Shown here: positions 53,531-61,596 of the stretch, piece by piece | Position numbering within the stretch: position 1 is the stretch's first letter | Layout: each line of letters opens with the position of its first letter | From: Methylobacterium segetis | GTDB taxonomy: Bacteria; Pseudomonadota; Alphaproteobacteria; Rhizobiales; Beijerinckiaceae | Assembly: GCF_004348265.1 (NCBI RefSeq) | Contig: NZ_SMNT01000014.1 | Location: 1-64,000, forward strand | DNA length: 64,000 bases | Reading direction: 5' to 3' | The notes under the pieces: generated by a model | What the model was told of the DNA's origin: nothing | Seen by the model: the letters and a program-made list of their open reading frames with translations, nothing else | The model's database searches: none | Made by a program: the position numbers and the translations under genes

Positions 53531-54591
53531 TAGATGTTCAGTCCCCTTGTGTGGTGGTACGCTTGAGACCGCATGGAGGGACGCGCTATGGGACAGGTTC
53601 TCCACGGCAGCGCCACAACGACGGAGGCGATCCGTCGGGCAATCCAAGCTCGTCAAGAGAGCGTGAGAGCGGCAGCCAAGCGCTACGGCGTCAGCCCGAC
53701 CACCGTTCAGAAGTGGCGTGGTCGAGAGACGTCAATGGACGCCCGCATGGGACCGAAGGAAGCGCGGTCCACCGTCCTGAGCCCGGAGGAGGAGGCCATC
53801 GTCGTGGCCTTCCGGCGGCATACCCTTCTGCCGTTGGACGACTGCCTCTACGCGCTTCAGCCCACCCTTCCGCACCTGACCCGCTCGTCGCTGCACCGCT
53901 GCCTTCAGCGCCACGGCATCAGCCGGCTACCCGACGTGGACGGCGACAAGCCGAAGCGTTCGCGCTTCAAGGCCTATCCGATCGGATACTTCCACATCGA
54001 CATCGCACAGGTCAGCACGGAACAGGGCAAGTTGCACCTGTTCGTGGCCATCGACCGCACGAGCAAGTTCGCCTTCGTTCAACTGCACGACCGGGCCACT
54101 CAGCGGATCGCAGCAGACTTTCTTCGTGATCTGGTCACAGCCGTGCCCTACACGATCCACACGGTGCTGACCGACAACGGCATCCAGTTCACCGACAACA
54201 CGCCGGTGAACGAGGAGGCCGAAGCTGCAGCCGCCGCCTACTGGGCCGAGCGCGACGAGCCACGCATCTACCGCTGGCATGCGTTCGACTGGGCCTGCGA
54301 GCAGACCAAGATCGAGCATCGTCTGACCAAGCCACGCTGTCCGTGGACGAATGGCCAAGTCGAGCGAATGAACCGCACGATCAAGGACGCCACGGTCAAG
54401 CGCTACCATTACGTCAGCCATGACGAGTTGCGCCACCACCTGCAGCTGTTCGTCGAGGCCTACAATTATGGTCGTCGCCTCAAGACCCTGCGCGGCCTCA
54501 CTCCCTATGAGTTCATCTGCCAAGCCTGGACCAAACAGCCCGAACGGTTCAGGCTCGATCCGTCACACCACATGCTGGGACCGAACATCTA
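53531..54591 (+). mobile_element. IS481-type insertion sequence
   Basis: A complete element of about 1.06 kb. The left terminal inverted repeat TAGATGTTCAGTCCC (53531-53545) matches the complement of the right end GGGACCGAACATCTA (54577-54591) at 14 of 15 positions. The only gene inside is the transposase, whose stop codon lies in the right repeat. The flanks (GTCGCGC / GCCGCCGG) show no clear target duplication, hinting at a rearrangement after insertion. Its right end replaces the 5' part of a MarR gene. Confidence 0.82.
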
Positions 54592-54592
54592 G
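53588..54592 (+). CDS. IS481 family DDE transposase
   Basis: A 334-residue transposase; the ATG at 53588 follows GGAGGG, an ATG at 53573 being less likely. The N-terminal helix-turn-helix is RRAIQARQESVRAAAKRYGV followed by SPTTVQKWRGRE. The catalytic DDE core has the first Asp in GYFHIDIAQVSTEQGK, the second in HTVLTDNGIQFTDN and the Glu in WTNGQVERMNRTIKDAT. The C-terminus contains YNYGRRLKTLRGLTPYEFIC, typical of the IS481/IS3 rve fold. The frame is intact, so it may be active. Confidence 0.93.
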   Translation: MGQVLHGSATTTEAIRRAIQARQESVRAAAKRYGVSPTTVQKWRGRETSMDARMGPKEARSTVLSPEEEAIVVAFRRHTLLPLDDCLYALQPTLPHLTRSSLHRCLQRHGISRLPDVDGDKPKRSRFKAYPIGYFHIDIAQVSTEQGKLHLFVAIDRTSKFAFVQLHDRATQRIAADFLRDLVTAVPYTIHTVLTDNGIQFTDNTPVNEEAEAAAAAYWAERDEPRIYRWHAFDWACEQTKIEHRLTKPRCPWTNGQVERMNRTIKDATVKRYHYVSHDELRHHLQLFVEAYNYGRRLKTLRGLTPYEFICQAWTKQPERFRLDPSHHMLGPNI

Positions 54593-55008
54593 CCGCCGGT
54601 GACACGCTCGTCGGCGATCTCGGTCTGACGAGCGCCCGGTGGCAGGTGTTGGGAGCCATCGCGCTCTCGCCCGTGCCGCTGCCGGTCGCCCATATCGCCC
54701 GCAACATGGGCCTGACGCGGCAGGCAGTGCAGCGCTTGGTCGACGAGATGCGGGCGGACGGCCTCGTCCGCCTGGAGCCGAACCCCCATCACCGGCGGGC
54801 CATGCTGGTCGTAGCGACGGAGCGCGGTGAGGCCGCCTATCGCGTCGCCATCGAGCGGCAGGAGCGCTGGACCGATACCCTCGCCGCCGGCCTATCGCCC
54901 GAGGCGTTCGAAGCTGCCAGCACCCTGCTGCGCGAGATGCGGGAACGGATCGAAAGGTCCGAGCCGGCGGCCGCCATCGGAACCCGAACCCAGACGCAAG
55001 GAGCCTGA
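54593..55008 (+). pseudogene. MarR family regulator, 5' end removed by the IS
   Basis: Directly after the IS end the frame reads GDTLVGDLGLTSARWQVLGA, then the MarR winged helix (PVAHIARNMGLTRQAVQRLV, DEMRADGLVRLEPNPHHRRA) and a dimerisation helix. The usual first 30-40 residues of the family are absent, and no part of them occurs left of the IS. A TTG at 54646 could at best give a shortened protein lacking the first helices. It was probably the local repressor of the following ABM and FAD-hydroxylase genes, which may now be unregulated. Confidence 0.8.
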
Positions 55009-55009
55009 C

Positions 55010-55378
55010 ATGCCCAAGTTCATTGAGATGGACCAGACCGTCACCCTGGCGGACCAACTGAAGGACGAGGGCGGCGCGGTCGTCCTGATCAACACCTTCG
55101 TGGCCCGGCCCGCCGATGCCGACCGGCTGCTCTCCGCCTGGACGGCCGACGCCGAGGTCATGAAGCGGCAGCCCGGGTTCGTATCGACCCAGCTGCACCG
55201 CGGCATCGCCGGCAGCGGCGTGTTCCTGAACTACGCCGTCTGGGACAGCGTCTCTGACTTCCGGGCCGCCTTCACCAACCCGGAGTTCCGCGCCCGCCTG
55301 TCGGACTACCCCGAGACCGCGACGGTGAGCCCGCACCTGTTCCGGAAGGTCGACGTACCCGGCATCTGCGCGGCGTGA
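55010..55378 (+). CDS. ABM-domain monooxygenase-like protein
   Basis: A 122-residue cytoplasmic protein; the ATG at 55010 has AAGGAG ten bases upstream and starts one base after the MarR stop codon. It has an antibiotic-biosynthesis-monooxygenase fold: GGAVVLINTFVARPADADRL, WTADAEVMKRQPGFVSTQLH and WDSVSDFRAAFTNPEFRARL. This resembles ActVA-Orf6-type cofactor-independent monooxygenases or ring-cleavage helpers. Its gene ends within four bases of a possible GTG start of the FAD hydroxylase, so the two are co-transcribed and probably act on the same aromatic or quinone substrate. Confidence 0.85.
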   Translation: MPKFIEMDQTVTLADQLKDEGGAVVLINTFVARPADADRLLSAWTADAEVMKRQPGFVSTQLHRGIAGSGVFLNYAVWDSVSDFRAAFTNPEFRARLSDYPETATVSPHLFRKVDVPGICAA

Positions 55379-55407
55379 GCCCATCCGTTCTCCAGCCCGA
55401 GGCTCCC

Positions 55408-57084
55408 ATGCCATCTGAAGCGACCAATGAGCCCTTCGACGCCGAGGTCATCGTCGTGGGCGCCGGTCCCGTCGGCCTGACCACGGGGTGCGCAATGCGC
55501 CACCACGGGGTCGATTGTCTGATCCTGGAGGAGAGGACCGAGGTCCGGGCGTATTCCCGGGCCAACAACCTCTGGGCGCGGCCGCAGGAACTCCTGGCCT
55601 CCATCGGGCTGCGCGACGCCATCGCGGAGCGCGCCTACCCGGTCCGGTTGGTGAACTTCTTCATGAACGGCACGCCGACGACGCCGATCCAGATCGACGA
55701 CGTCACCAGTCCCCACCCGCAGGTCCTTTACAGCGGGCAGGACGTCATCGAGACGACCTTGATCGAAACCTACGAAGGGCGCGGCGGACGGATGCAGCGC
55801 GGCGGCAAGGTCGTGGCCGTCGCCCAAGACGGCGATGGCGTGACCGTCACGGTGAGGCGCGGAGACGACGGGCCTGAGGAGCGCCTGCGCTGCCGCTACC
55901 TCGTCGCCGCCGACGGCGCCAAGAGCACGGTGCGCGACCGGTTGGGCCTGAGCTTCGAGCCCGAGCGGTTCGAGGGCCGGATGAACCGTCAGGTCGACGC
56001 CAAGCTGTCCTGGCGGCGTTCGCTTGAGCCCGACCAGCTCTGGTTCTTCTATTACGAGCGCGGCTTCTGCGGCGTGATGCCGGTCTGGGGCGGCTATCAC
56101 CGGCTGTTCTTCCTTGCCGACGACACGGGGGTGCCGGACCGCGATCCGACGCTGGACGAGATCCAGGCGGTGGCCCGCGAGGTCACGGGCGACGAGACCC
56201 TGACGCTGACCGACCCGCAATGGCTGACCCACAGCCGCTTCCAGTACGGTGTCTCGCCGGGATACGCTCGCGGCCGGGTGTTCCTGGCCGGCGATGCCGG
56301 GCACCTGTCCCTGCCCATCGGCGGCCAGGGCATGAACGCCGGCTTGCATGATGCCGTCGAGATCGCGTGGCGGCTCGCGGCGGTGCTCCGCGGGCAGGCA
56401 GCCTCCGTCGTTCTGGAATCCTACGATACCGAGCGTGGCGGCGAGCACGCCAGGCTCAGCGCGCAACAGGCGAAGGGCTTCCGCCGGACTGTCTACCGGG
56501 GACCCGTCACGGACGTGGCCCTCGGGCTGGCAGCCAAGGTGGTGCCCGGCATCGGCGCCCTGCTCCAGGGCACGGACGACCTGCAGCAGCTCTCGGTCAG
56601 CTATCCGAAGAGCCCGCTCAACGAGGATCATCTCTCGGGGGTGACCCATCTCCTTCGACGCGGACCGGAGGCTGGCGAGCGGGCTCCCGAGGCCGAGGTG
56701 ACCGCCGACGGCCGGACGACGTCGCTGTTCCCGTTCATCTACAATCCGGACGGCGTGACGACGGGTTGGACCTTGCTGTGCTTCGACGGGCGGTCCCCGG
56801 AAGCCGGCGCTTCGCTGCGCGCCGCCATCGAGGCCGTCGCCCCGTGGGGCTGGGTGCGGCCGCGCCTTATCCTGGCGGGCCCCGCCATTGAGGCGGGACG
56901 AGTACCTGTGCTGTCGGACCTCGACGGCAAGGCGCACGGCGCCTACGGCCTCGAAGGCCAGCCGTCGACTGTCCTCGTCCGGCCCGACGGCCATATCGCC
57001 TATCGCGACGCGGCCGACCGGCCGGAGCGCTTGGCTGCGTACTGCCGAAGGATCTTCGCCAGCGCTAGCAAGCCCACGGCCTGA
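55408..57084 (+). CDS. FAD-dependent aromatic hydroxylase
   Basis: A 558-residue class A flavoprotein monooxygenase. I chose the ATG at 55408 with GAGG upstream; a GTG at 55375 overlapping the previous stop is the alternative. Features in order: FAD GxGxxG motif EVIVVGAGPVGLTTGCAMRH, the DG motif CRYLVAADGAKSTVRDRLGL, and the GD motif GRVFLAGDAGHLSLPIGGQG with MNAGLHDAVEIAWRLA. The C-terminal thioredoxin-like domain (about 430-555) carries YGLEGQPSTVLVRPDGHIAY. This is the pattern of phenol or polyketide hydroxylases (MhpA/PgaE/PheA group). It uses NAD(P)H to hydroxylate an aromatic substrate that is not identifiable here. Confidence 0.92.
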   Translation: MPSEATNEPFDAEVIVVGAGPVGLTTGCAMRHHGVDCLILEERTEVRAYSRANNLWARPQELLASIGLRDAIAERAYPVRLVNFFMNGTPTTPIQIDDVTSPHPQVLYSGQDVIETTLIETYEGRGGRMQRGGKVVAVAQDGDGVTVTVRRGDDGPEERLRCRYLVAADGAKSTVRDRLGLSFEPERFEGRMNRQVDAKLSWRRSLEPDQLWFFYYERGFCGVMPVWGGYHRLFFLADDTGVPDRDPTLDEIQAVAREVTGDETLTLTDPQWLTHSRFQYGVSPGYARGRVFLAGDAGHLSLPIGGQGMNAGLHDAVEIAWRLAAVLRGQAASVVLESYDTERGGEHARLSAQQAKGFRRTVYRGPVTDVALGLAAKVVPGIGALLQGTDDLQQLSVSYPKSPLNEDHLSGVTHLLRRGPEAGERAPEAEVTADGRTTSLFPFIYNPDGVTTGWTLLCFDGRSPEAGASLRAAIEAVAPWGWVRPRLILAGPAIEAGRVPVLSDLDGKAHGAYGLEGQPSTVLVRPDGHIAYRDAADRPERLAAYCRRIFASASKPTA

Positions 57085-57763
57085 TCTCGATGCCGGTGAG
57101 GGTCGCGGCCCCGAAGAAGGCGGCGGTACCGCGGAAGGCAGGCGCGAGCGTCGGCAGTTGGAACCGACGAATTCGGTCGACACGCAGCCGGTCCGATCAG
57201 GGCTGCCGTTACGGAGCGGCAGCCCTGATTTACTCTAGGTTTATTCGATGCGGAACTTTGGTGTCCGAGATCGCAACACAGGTTCCGCTATCATCATTCG
57301 GCTGTCAGTAGGCACGGTCAGCCGCAGAAAGGCGGAGATGTTGGTGATCTTGATCGCAGGGTTCACTGCACGCGCTGCATTCGCCTGACTAGCGGGCCCG
57401 TGAGGACTGCTATGACTTCTGCGACGTCCGCTTATCGCAGGGTTCGCTGCACGCGCTGCATCCGCCCGACTAGCGGGCCCGTGAGGACTGCTGCGACTTC
57501 TGCGACGTCCGCTTCCTGCGTCGATGCGGACGATAAAGGCCGTGGTGTCAACGGGCCGCTATGGGTCAGGACTTTGCGCACCGCTTATTCGGCCACGCGC
57601 CAACAGCGACCTTCACAGTAGGAACGCAAAAGGACCGCTTCGCACCTGCGATTTCCGAAGGCTTGAGAATTTCTGGGATTGCCGAGCCGTCGTTTTGCAC
57701 CCAGGTTCAGAAATTACAAACACTTCACCACCCTCCACTCTTTGTACGGGCAGGACAGCAGCC
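57085..57763. other. Intergenic region with an 81-bp tandem duplication
   Basis: 679 bp with no supported gene between the hydroxylase and the serine recombinase. An imperfect hairpin around 57195-57230 (AGGGCTGCCGTTACGGAGCGGCAGCCCT, 57199-57226) probably terminates the hydroxylase transcript. The block 57356-57514 is a tandem repeat listed separately. Open frames crossing it simply repeat the same 27-codon unit and look non-coding. Confidence 0.5.
57356..57514. repeat. 81-bp tandem duplication, two units
   Basis: Unit 1 is 57356-57436 and unit 2 is 57437-57514 (last few bases missing). Both start GCAGGGTTC(A/G)CTGCACGCG and share CTAGCGGGCCCGTGAGGACTG and CTTCTGCGACGTCCGCTT, with roughly six differences. 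Each unit contains the short inverted pair GCA-CGCGC-TGC. The repeat lies upstream of a serine recombinase and could be a recombination or res-like site, or a recent slippage product. Confidence 0.75.
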
Positions 57764-58456
57764 ATGATGGCAGCAGTCGGATACCTGCGGACCTCCACCA
57801 AAAAGCAGAACCTCGGGCTCACCGCTCAGCGGGCCGCAATCCAGCAGTTTGCCGATATGCAAGGCTATGAGATTGTGGAGTGGTTCAGCGAGCAGGAGAC
57901 CGGAAAGGGGTTCGATGCTCTCGACCGGCGTCCGCAGCTTGCGGCGGCCCTGGCAAAGGCGAAACGCCGCCGCTGCCCTGTCTTGGTCTCCCGCCTTGAT
58001 AGGCTGTCGAGGGACGTGGCCTTCATCAGCTCGCTGATGGTCCAGCGCGTGCCCTTCATCGTAACGGAACTCGGCGCCGACACAGATCCCTTCCTCCTGC
58101 ACATCTATGCGGCCTTGGCAGAGAAGGAACGGCGCCTCATTGCATCTCGCACGCGGGACGCCCTCCAGCGGAAGAAGGCGGCCGGCGAGATCCTGGGCAA
58201 CCTCGCCAACCTCGCAGAGGGTCATAAGCGCGGGGCAGCCGCCAATGCCCGGCTGGCCGATAACTTCGCGGCCAACGTAATGCCAATTGTCCGCGAGCTT
58301 CAGGCAAGCGGCCGGACCACTCTCGGCGCGATCGCGGAGGCCCTAAACAGCCGGGGAGTGACCACGGCTCGCGGTGGCGATTGGCATGCCTCGACCGTGA
58401 AGAACCTACTTACACGCACTACCTCGACCGCCACGCACTCGCTTCAGCCAGCCTGA
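57764..58456 (+). CDS. Serine recombinase (resolvase family)
   Basis: A 230-residue resolvase/invertase; the ATG at 57764 or the adjacent one at 57767 may be used. The catalytic N-terminal domain (about 1-145) has the nucleophile Ser11 in [17 protein letters not shown], then [17 protein letters not shown] with the conserved arginines, and [20 protein letters not shown] leading into the long E helix. The C-terminal recombinase part (about 185-225) has a helix-turn-helix ([20 protein letters not shown]) with [11 protein letters not shown]. Size fits transposon-type resolvases. It lies in the middle of the island and may serve one of its component mobile elements. Confidence 0.92.
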   Translation: MMAAVGYLRTSTKKQNLGLTAQRAAIQQFADMQGYEIVEWFSEQETGKGFDALDRRPQLAAALAKAKRRRCPVLVSRLDRLSRDVAFISSLMVQRVPFIVTELGADTDPFLLHIYAALAEKERRLIASRTRDALQRKKAAGEILGNLANLAEGHKRGAAANARLADNFAANVMPIVRELQASGRTTLGAIAEALNSRGVTTARGGDWHASTVKNLLTRTTSTATHSLQPA

Positions 58457-58843
58457 GTGGATCCAGCCTTCGCACGCGTCACGTCTGAGGAGTGCGCCAA
58501 TCATCTTCGTCGCTGCGGCTATGATTCAACATGACCCGAACATGCTTTGGGAGGCATCACAAGCAAAGTCTTAGAGGGGCAAGGCTTGTGTGATAAGCCG
58601 TTGACGCCATTGGGGGTGCAGGACCTATGCACTGCGCACTGCGTGATATCGTCTTAAGCCTTTGACGGCGTTCACCAGAAGCATCGGGGCTGGCTGAATT
58701 CGGTTCTCTAAATTGGATCCCGTAATTGCTTGTCGGTGCCGTACCCAGCTTGAGGTCTGGAGCCTCTCGCAAATTTTTTCTGAAGTGCCCGCACAAAGCT
58801 TTCGTGGGAGAATCCCTTGTAGATATTGCAAGGGAAGGCTGCA
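58457..58843. other. Intergenic region, no recognised feature
   Basis: 387 bp of moderate GC between the serine recombinase and the DUF488-like gene. I see no gene, array or strong hairpin. It should hold the promoter of the next gene, with AGGGAAGG at 58831-58838 as its ribosome-binding site. Confidence 0.4.
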
Positions 58844-59290
58844 TTGTTCACATCATCTTATTTCGATCGTATGCCGGCCGGCTACGTTAGGATTGGCATC
58901 TCCCGCGGCACACCGCGAGGCATGGCGAGCATGCCGAAGGTCGCCGCCTTGGCTCCAGGCACTTGGTTCCGCACGGCTGGGACTGAGGAGTATCGTGCCC
59001 GTTATGCCGCCCAGCTAGCTGCGCTCGATCCTGCCGAGATCGTGGAGCAGATCGACAGTCTGGCAAATGGCCAGATCCCCGTACTCTGCTGCTATGAGCG
59101 CCTGGGGTCCGGCGACTGGTGTCACCGGGGCTACGTCTCAGCATGGCTCTGCTTCCACCTCGGCCTCGTGGTGCCCGAGCTTCACGACAGGACAGGCGGG
59201 TTCGCTGGTTTGCATCCAATGCTTCCCGCTGAGTTCCGGAGGCCATCCGCCTGCAAGATGCCCACGGACAGGCAGCTATTGCTGCTCTGA
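58844..59290 (+). CDS. DUF488-like protein
   Basis: About 148 residues. I propose the TTG at 58844 (LFTSSYFDRM), placed six bases after AGGGAAGG; an in-frame TTG at 58826 is upstream of that site. The N-terminal strand (LFTSSYFDRMPAGYVRIGIS), a central helix (EYRARYAAQLAALDPAEIVE) and the motif PVLCCYERLGSGDWCHRGYV fit the DUF488 pattern of LLCxE...CHR. The paired cysteines and histidine (CCYE, WCHR) may bind metal or catalyse. DUF488 function is not established. The C-terminal tail (about 25 residues) is extra. Confidence 0.6.
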   Translation: MFTSSYFDRMPAGYVRIGISRGTPRGMASMPKVAALAPGTWFRTAGTEEYRARYAAQLAALDPAEIVEQIDSLANGQIPVLCCYERLGSGDWCHRGYVSAWLCFHLGLVVPELHDRTGGFAGLHPMLPAEFRRPSACKMPTDRQLLLL

Positions 59291-59339
59291 CGCTGGATTG
59301 TCCACACCGGTACGGGAGGCGCCACATCAGTCAGAAAAT

Positions 59340-59355
59340 TTGCACCCGGGTGCAA
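59340..59355. repeat. Perfect 16-bp palindrome, with a near copy at 60655
   Basis: TTGCACCCGGGTGCAA is perfectly self-complementary. An imperfect direct copy, TTGCACCCGTGTGCGAA, lies at 60656-60672, near the 5' end of the 445-aa gene. The two therefore bracket that gene. It may be a protein-binding site; the second copy lies within coding sequence. Confidence 0.6.
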
Positions 59356-59398
59356 GTCTGTTTCGGAGGCAGCGGTTCGCACTTCCGCTGCTCGGCGC

Positions 59399-60736
59399 TT
59401 ACTGACTGGGCAACCCGCGTAGAGACGCCATCGCGGCACCATAGTGAGGGGCGAGAAGGTATTCTGTTCGACGCGAGCGAAGCGTTGCTCGGCCTTGCCG
59501 CAAGACACCAGACTGAATGAGTGTGTCTACGATTTGTTGGATGCGCTCATCGCTTGTGCGGCTCAGACCGTTATGAACGATCAACAGCGAAAGGACGCGG
59601 TTCATCAGGCCCAGGTCGGTCCCGCACGCATGTGAGACGGCACTCAGCAGGGTCACGAGGGCGGTAAGTCGAGGGGCAGCCGAACCCCGGCTGGTCACAT
59701 AAGCCTTGAGAAAACGGGTGATGCGTGCTGCTGCGTTGCCTCGAACGCCCGCCAGCACGTTCTCTACGAAGGTGAAAGATCCAGCGTAGTCCCCTTTGGT
59801 GAGCCGGCACGCTTTGAGGGGTGCGCTCGTGTACCGGACCTCGACGCGGAGGCGATCATGAGCCTTGGCATAGATCGACAGATCGACCCCGGACGCTCCG
59901 AGACCGATCTTCATCGCAGGCATGTTGCCCGTCCGGCTCATTCCGTGTGTTGGCAGCCTTCCATGGTTCTCCACGGCAAAGAGAGCGGCCAAACTTCGAC
60001 CGTGCTCCGCGATCTCGGCGACACGTAGCGGTGCTTCGGCCTCCTTGAACTCGGCGTAGACCTCTGCGTGCTTCAGCGTCCACCGATCGAACGGGGGTAG
60101 GCGCAGAAGGGGTTCGTGAGATCGGCTGGTGAGATCCAGATCGTGCACGGTGCCAATCGTCTCTGTTACGACGTCGAGCACAGCGGCAGCGTAGCTCTGG
60201 GTCAGGCGCGGCCAGTCCGTCCGGATGGCCATAGGGACCAGAGGGTTCGGGACAAAGTTGTCGCTGCCATCGAGTGTGAGAGCGCGGATTGGGCTCAATC
60301 CAGGCGGGCGCATGAGGTCAATGCGGTTTACTTCCGGCGACGCAGCCAAGTCTCGCGTATCGCCCGCCGAAGCGAATAGGCGCGTCGTGTTGAGTTCGAG
60401 GGCTCCTGCGCCTGACCACAGCCCGTCTTGCCAACGGATCGTGATTTGCAGGTTGAACAGCCAGCGATTGGCGGGGAACGTCACGCGCAGGCTGCGATTG
60501 GGCAGTTGCTCCACCTCGAAGGAGCCATCGTACTCACGGCTTCGCCGATCGAGATAAGCCTTGAGTTCTGCATGTTCGCAGGCACAGGAAACGTTGATGC
60601 CGGGTACGCCGAACTTGAGGCGGTCAACCCAGCCTTCAAGCGGCCTGACACCGGATTTGCACCCGTGTGCGAAGGCATAGAGCCAAGTTCGCCTGCGGAT
60701 ACGCGGTGCTGGTGGCTGTGTCACAGATAGGGGCAA
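59399..60736 (-). CDS. Unknown 445-aa island protein
   Basis: An uninterrupted 445-residue frame from the ATG at 60736 to 59399. No family is recognised with confidence. The N-terminal third contains GWVDRLKFGVPGINVSCACE, a CxC element, and beta-rich text (LRVTFPANRWLFNLQITIRW). The middle has LSIYAKAHDRLRVEVRYTSA, which recalls the RxExR strand of rolling-circle or phage-type replication initiators. The C-terminus looks like a winged helix (DERIQQIVDTLIQSGVLRQG). A replication-related or DNA-binding role is a guess from these features and from the palindromes on either side. Its codon use is less GC-rich than the chromosome. Confidence 0.55.
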   Translation of the reverse strand: MPLSVTQPPAPRIRRRTWLYAFAHGCKSGVRPLEGWVDRLKFGVPGINVSCACEHAELKAYLDRRSREYDGSFEVEQLPNRSLRVTFPANRWLFNLQITIRWQDGLWSGAGALELNTTRLFASAGDTRDLAASPEVNRIDLMRPPGLSPIRALTLDGSDNFVPNPLVPMAIRTDWPRLTQSYAAAVLDVVTETIGTVHDLDLTSRSHEPLLRLPPFDRWTLKHAEVYAEFKEAEAPLRVAEIAEHGRSLAALFAVENHGRLPTHGMSRTGNMPAMKIGLGASGVDLSIYAKAHDRLRVEVRYTSAPLKACRLTKGDYAGSFTFVENVLAGVRGNAAARITRFLKAYVTSRGSAAPRLTALVTLLSAVSHACGTDLGLMNRVLSLLIVHNGLSRTSDERIQQIVDTLIQSGVLRQGRATLRSRRTEYLLAPHYGAAMASLRGLPSQ

Positions 60737-61131
60737 TCGGAATTTCTATGATCCTGGGAAGGTCTATAGCAGGGGCACGAAACGACACGTTAAGGCGCTG
60801 CGTTCCCACTCAGCATCATTCCTGAGGTCCTGTGCAACGGCGAACCGATTCGGACCACATGCTTCAGTTCCGCTGTCGTTGACTCAAAGCAGCCTCAACG
60901 AGCCATTTGATCGAAAGTCTCTTTTGGACGGAGGACGTTTGCCTAGCTGGTTGTTCGCAATCGTCCACATTGCGCCATCAGCGGACCTTCCGCCAAAACT
61001 ACCGGAATGGCCGCTTGGACCCCGACAGCTCTGGACGGCGTGGTTGTGCGCCTTATGATTCTCCGGCCGGGACTTCCCGCCAAGCCGGTTTGTGCCTATT
61101 TCGTTCTGGTTCGTAGGACGGATCGGATCTG
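60737..61131. promoter_or_regulatory. Divergent region before the two-gene adaptor/TPR-GreA locus
   Basis: 395 bp of lower-GC DNA between the 445-aa gene (minus) and the 154-aa gene (plus). It should hold both promoters. No operator-like palindrome and no small gene is convincing; the open frame 60884-61147 on the minus strand has no protein-like character. Confidence 0.4.
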
Positions 61132-61596
61132 ATGGCGATAGACCCAATGACGCTGAGCTCGGCCCTGGTCGCAGGGGGCGCGCTGATCGCCGACGCTACT
61201 GTCAAGGAGATGACCAAGGACGCCTACCAGGCCCTCAAGGGGAAGGTGGGCGACCTTTTCGGGCGGCGCGCCGCCAAGGCGACGGACAAGCTGGAAGTCG
61301 CTGAGACCCGAGAGGAAGGAAAGGCTGAGCTGGCGCTCGCCATCCCCGACCTTCGCCCCGACGAGGCCGATGAGATCCGGCCCGTCCTGCAGCAGGTCCG
61401 TGAGGCGATGCGCGAGGACGAAGCGGCCCGGCAGGGTCTCGCTCATGCGAGGATTGCGCTCGACCTTGACGTCGGCGGCGACGTGCTGATCGACAATGTC
61501 GAGAACACGCGAGAGATTGGCATCCGCTCGCGGTCCCAGGGCGACTTCACCTTCACCAACGTCAAGATGGATCCGGGCAGCCGCTCGGGAAACTGA
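61132..61596 (+). CDS. Small adaptor-like protein of a putative conflict system
   Basis: A 154-residue protein of no certain family. Residues 1-45 begin MAIDPMTLSSALVAGGALIA and continue ATVKEMTKDAYQALKGKVGD, an amphipathic helical region seen in small proteins encoded with bacterial NLR- or TPR-type sensors (Bell-like or TRADD-N-like regions; my assignment is tentative). Residues about 60-110 are charged helices (DEADEIRPVLQQVREAMRED). The C-terminal 40 residues switch to short alternating strands (GGDVLIDNVENTREIGIRSR, then GDFTFTNVKM), resembling amyloid-type signalling motifs. It overlaps the next gene by four bases (CTGA), so the pair is one functional unit. Confidence 0.6.
   Translation: MAIDPMTLSSALVAGGALIADATVKEMTKDAYQALKGKVGDLFGRRAAKATDKLEVAETREEGKAELALAIPDLRPDEADEIRPVLQQVREAMREDEAARQGLAHARIALDLDVGGDVLIDNVENTREIGIRSRSQGDFTFTNVKMDPGSRSGN

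Noticed and set aside
57356..57514. Possible CRISPR-like repeat
   Set aside because: Only two directly adjacent units with no spacers and no cas genes in the window.
60884..61147. 87-aa minus-strand frame before the adaptor gene
   Set aside because: No protein-like pattern or start signal; lies in the divergent promoter region.
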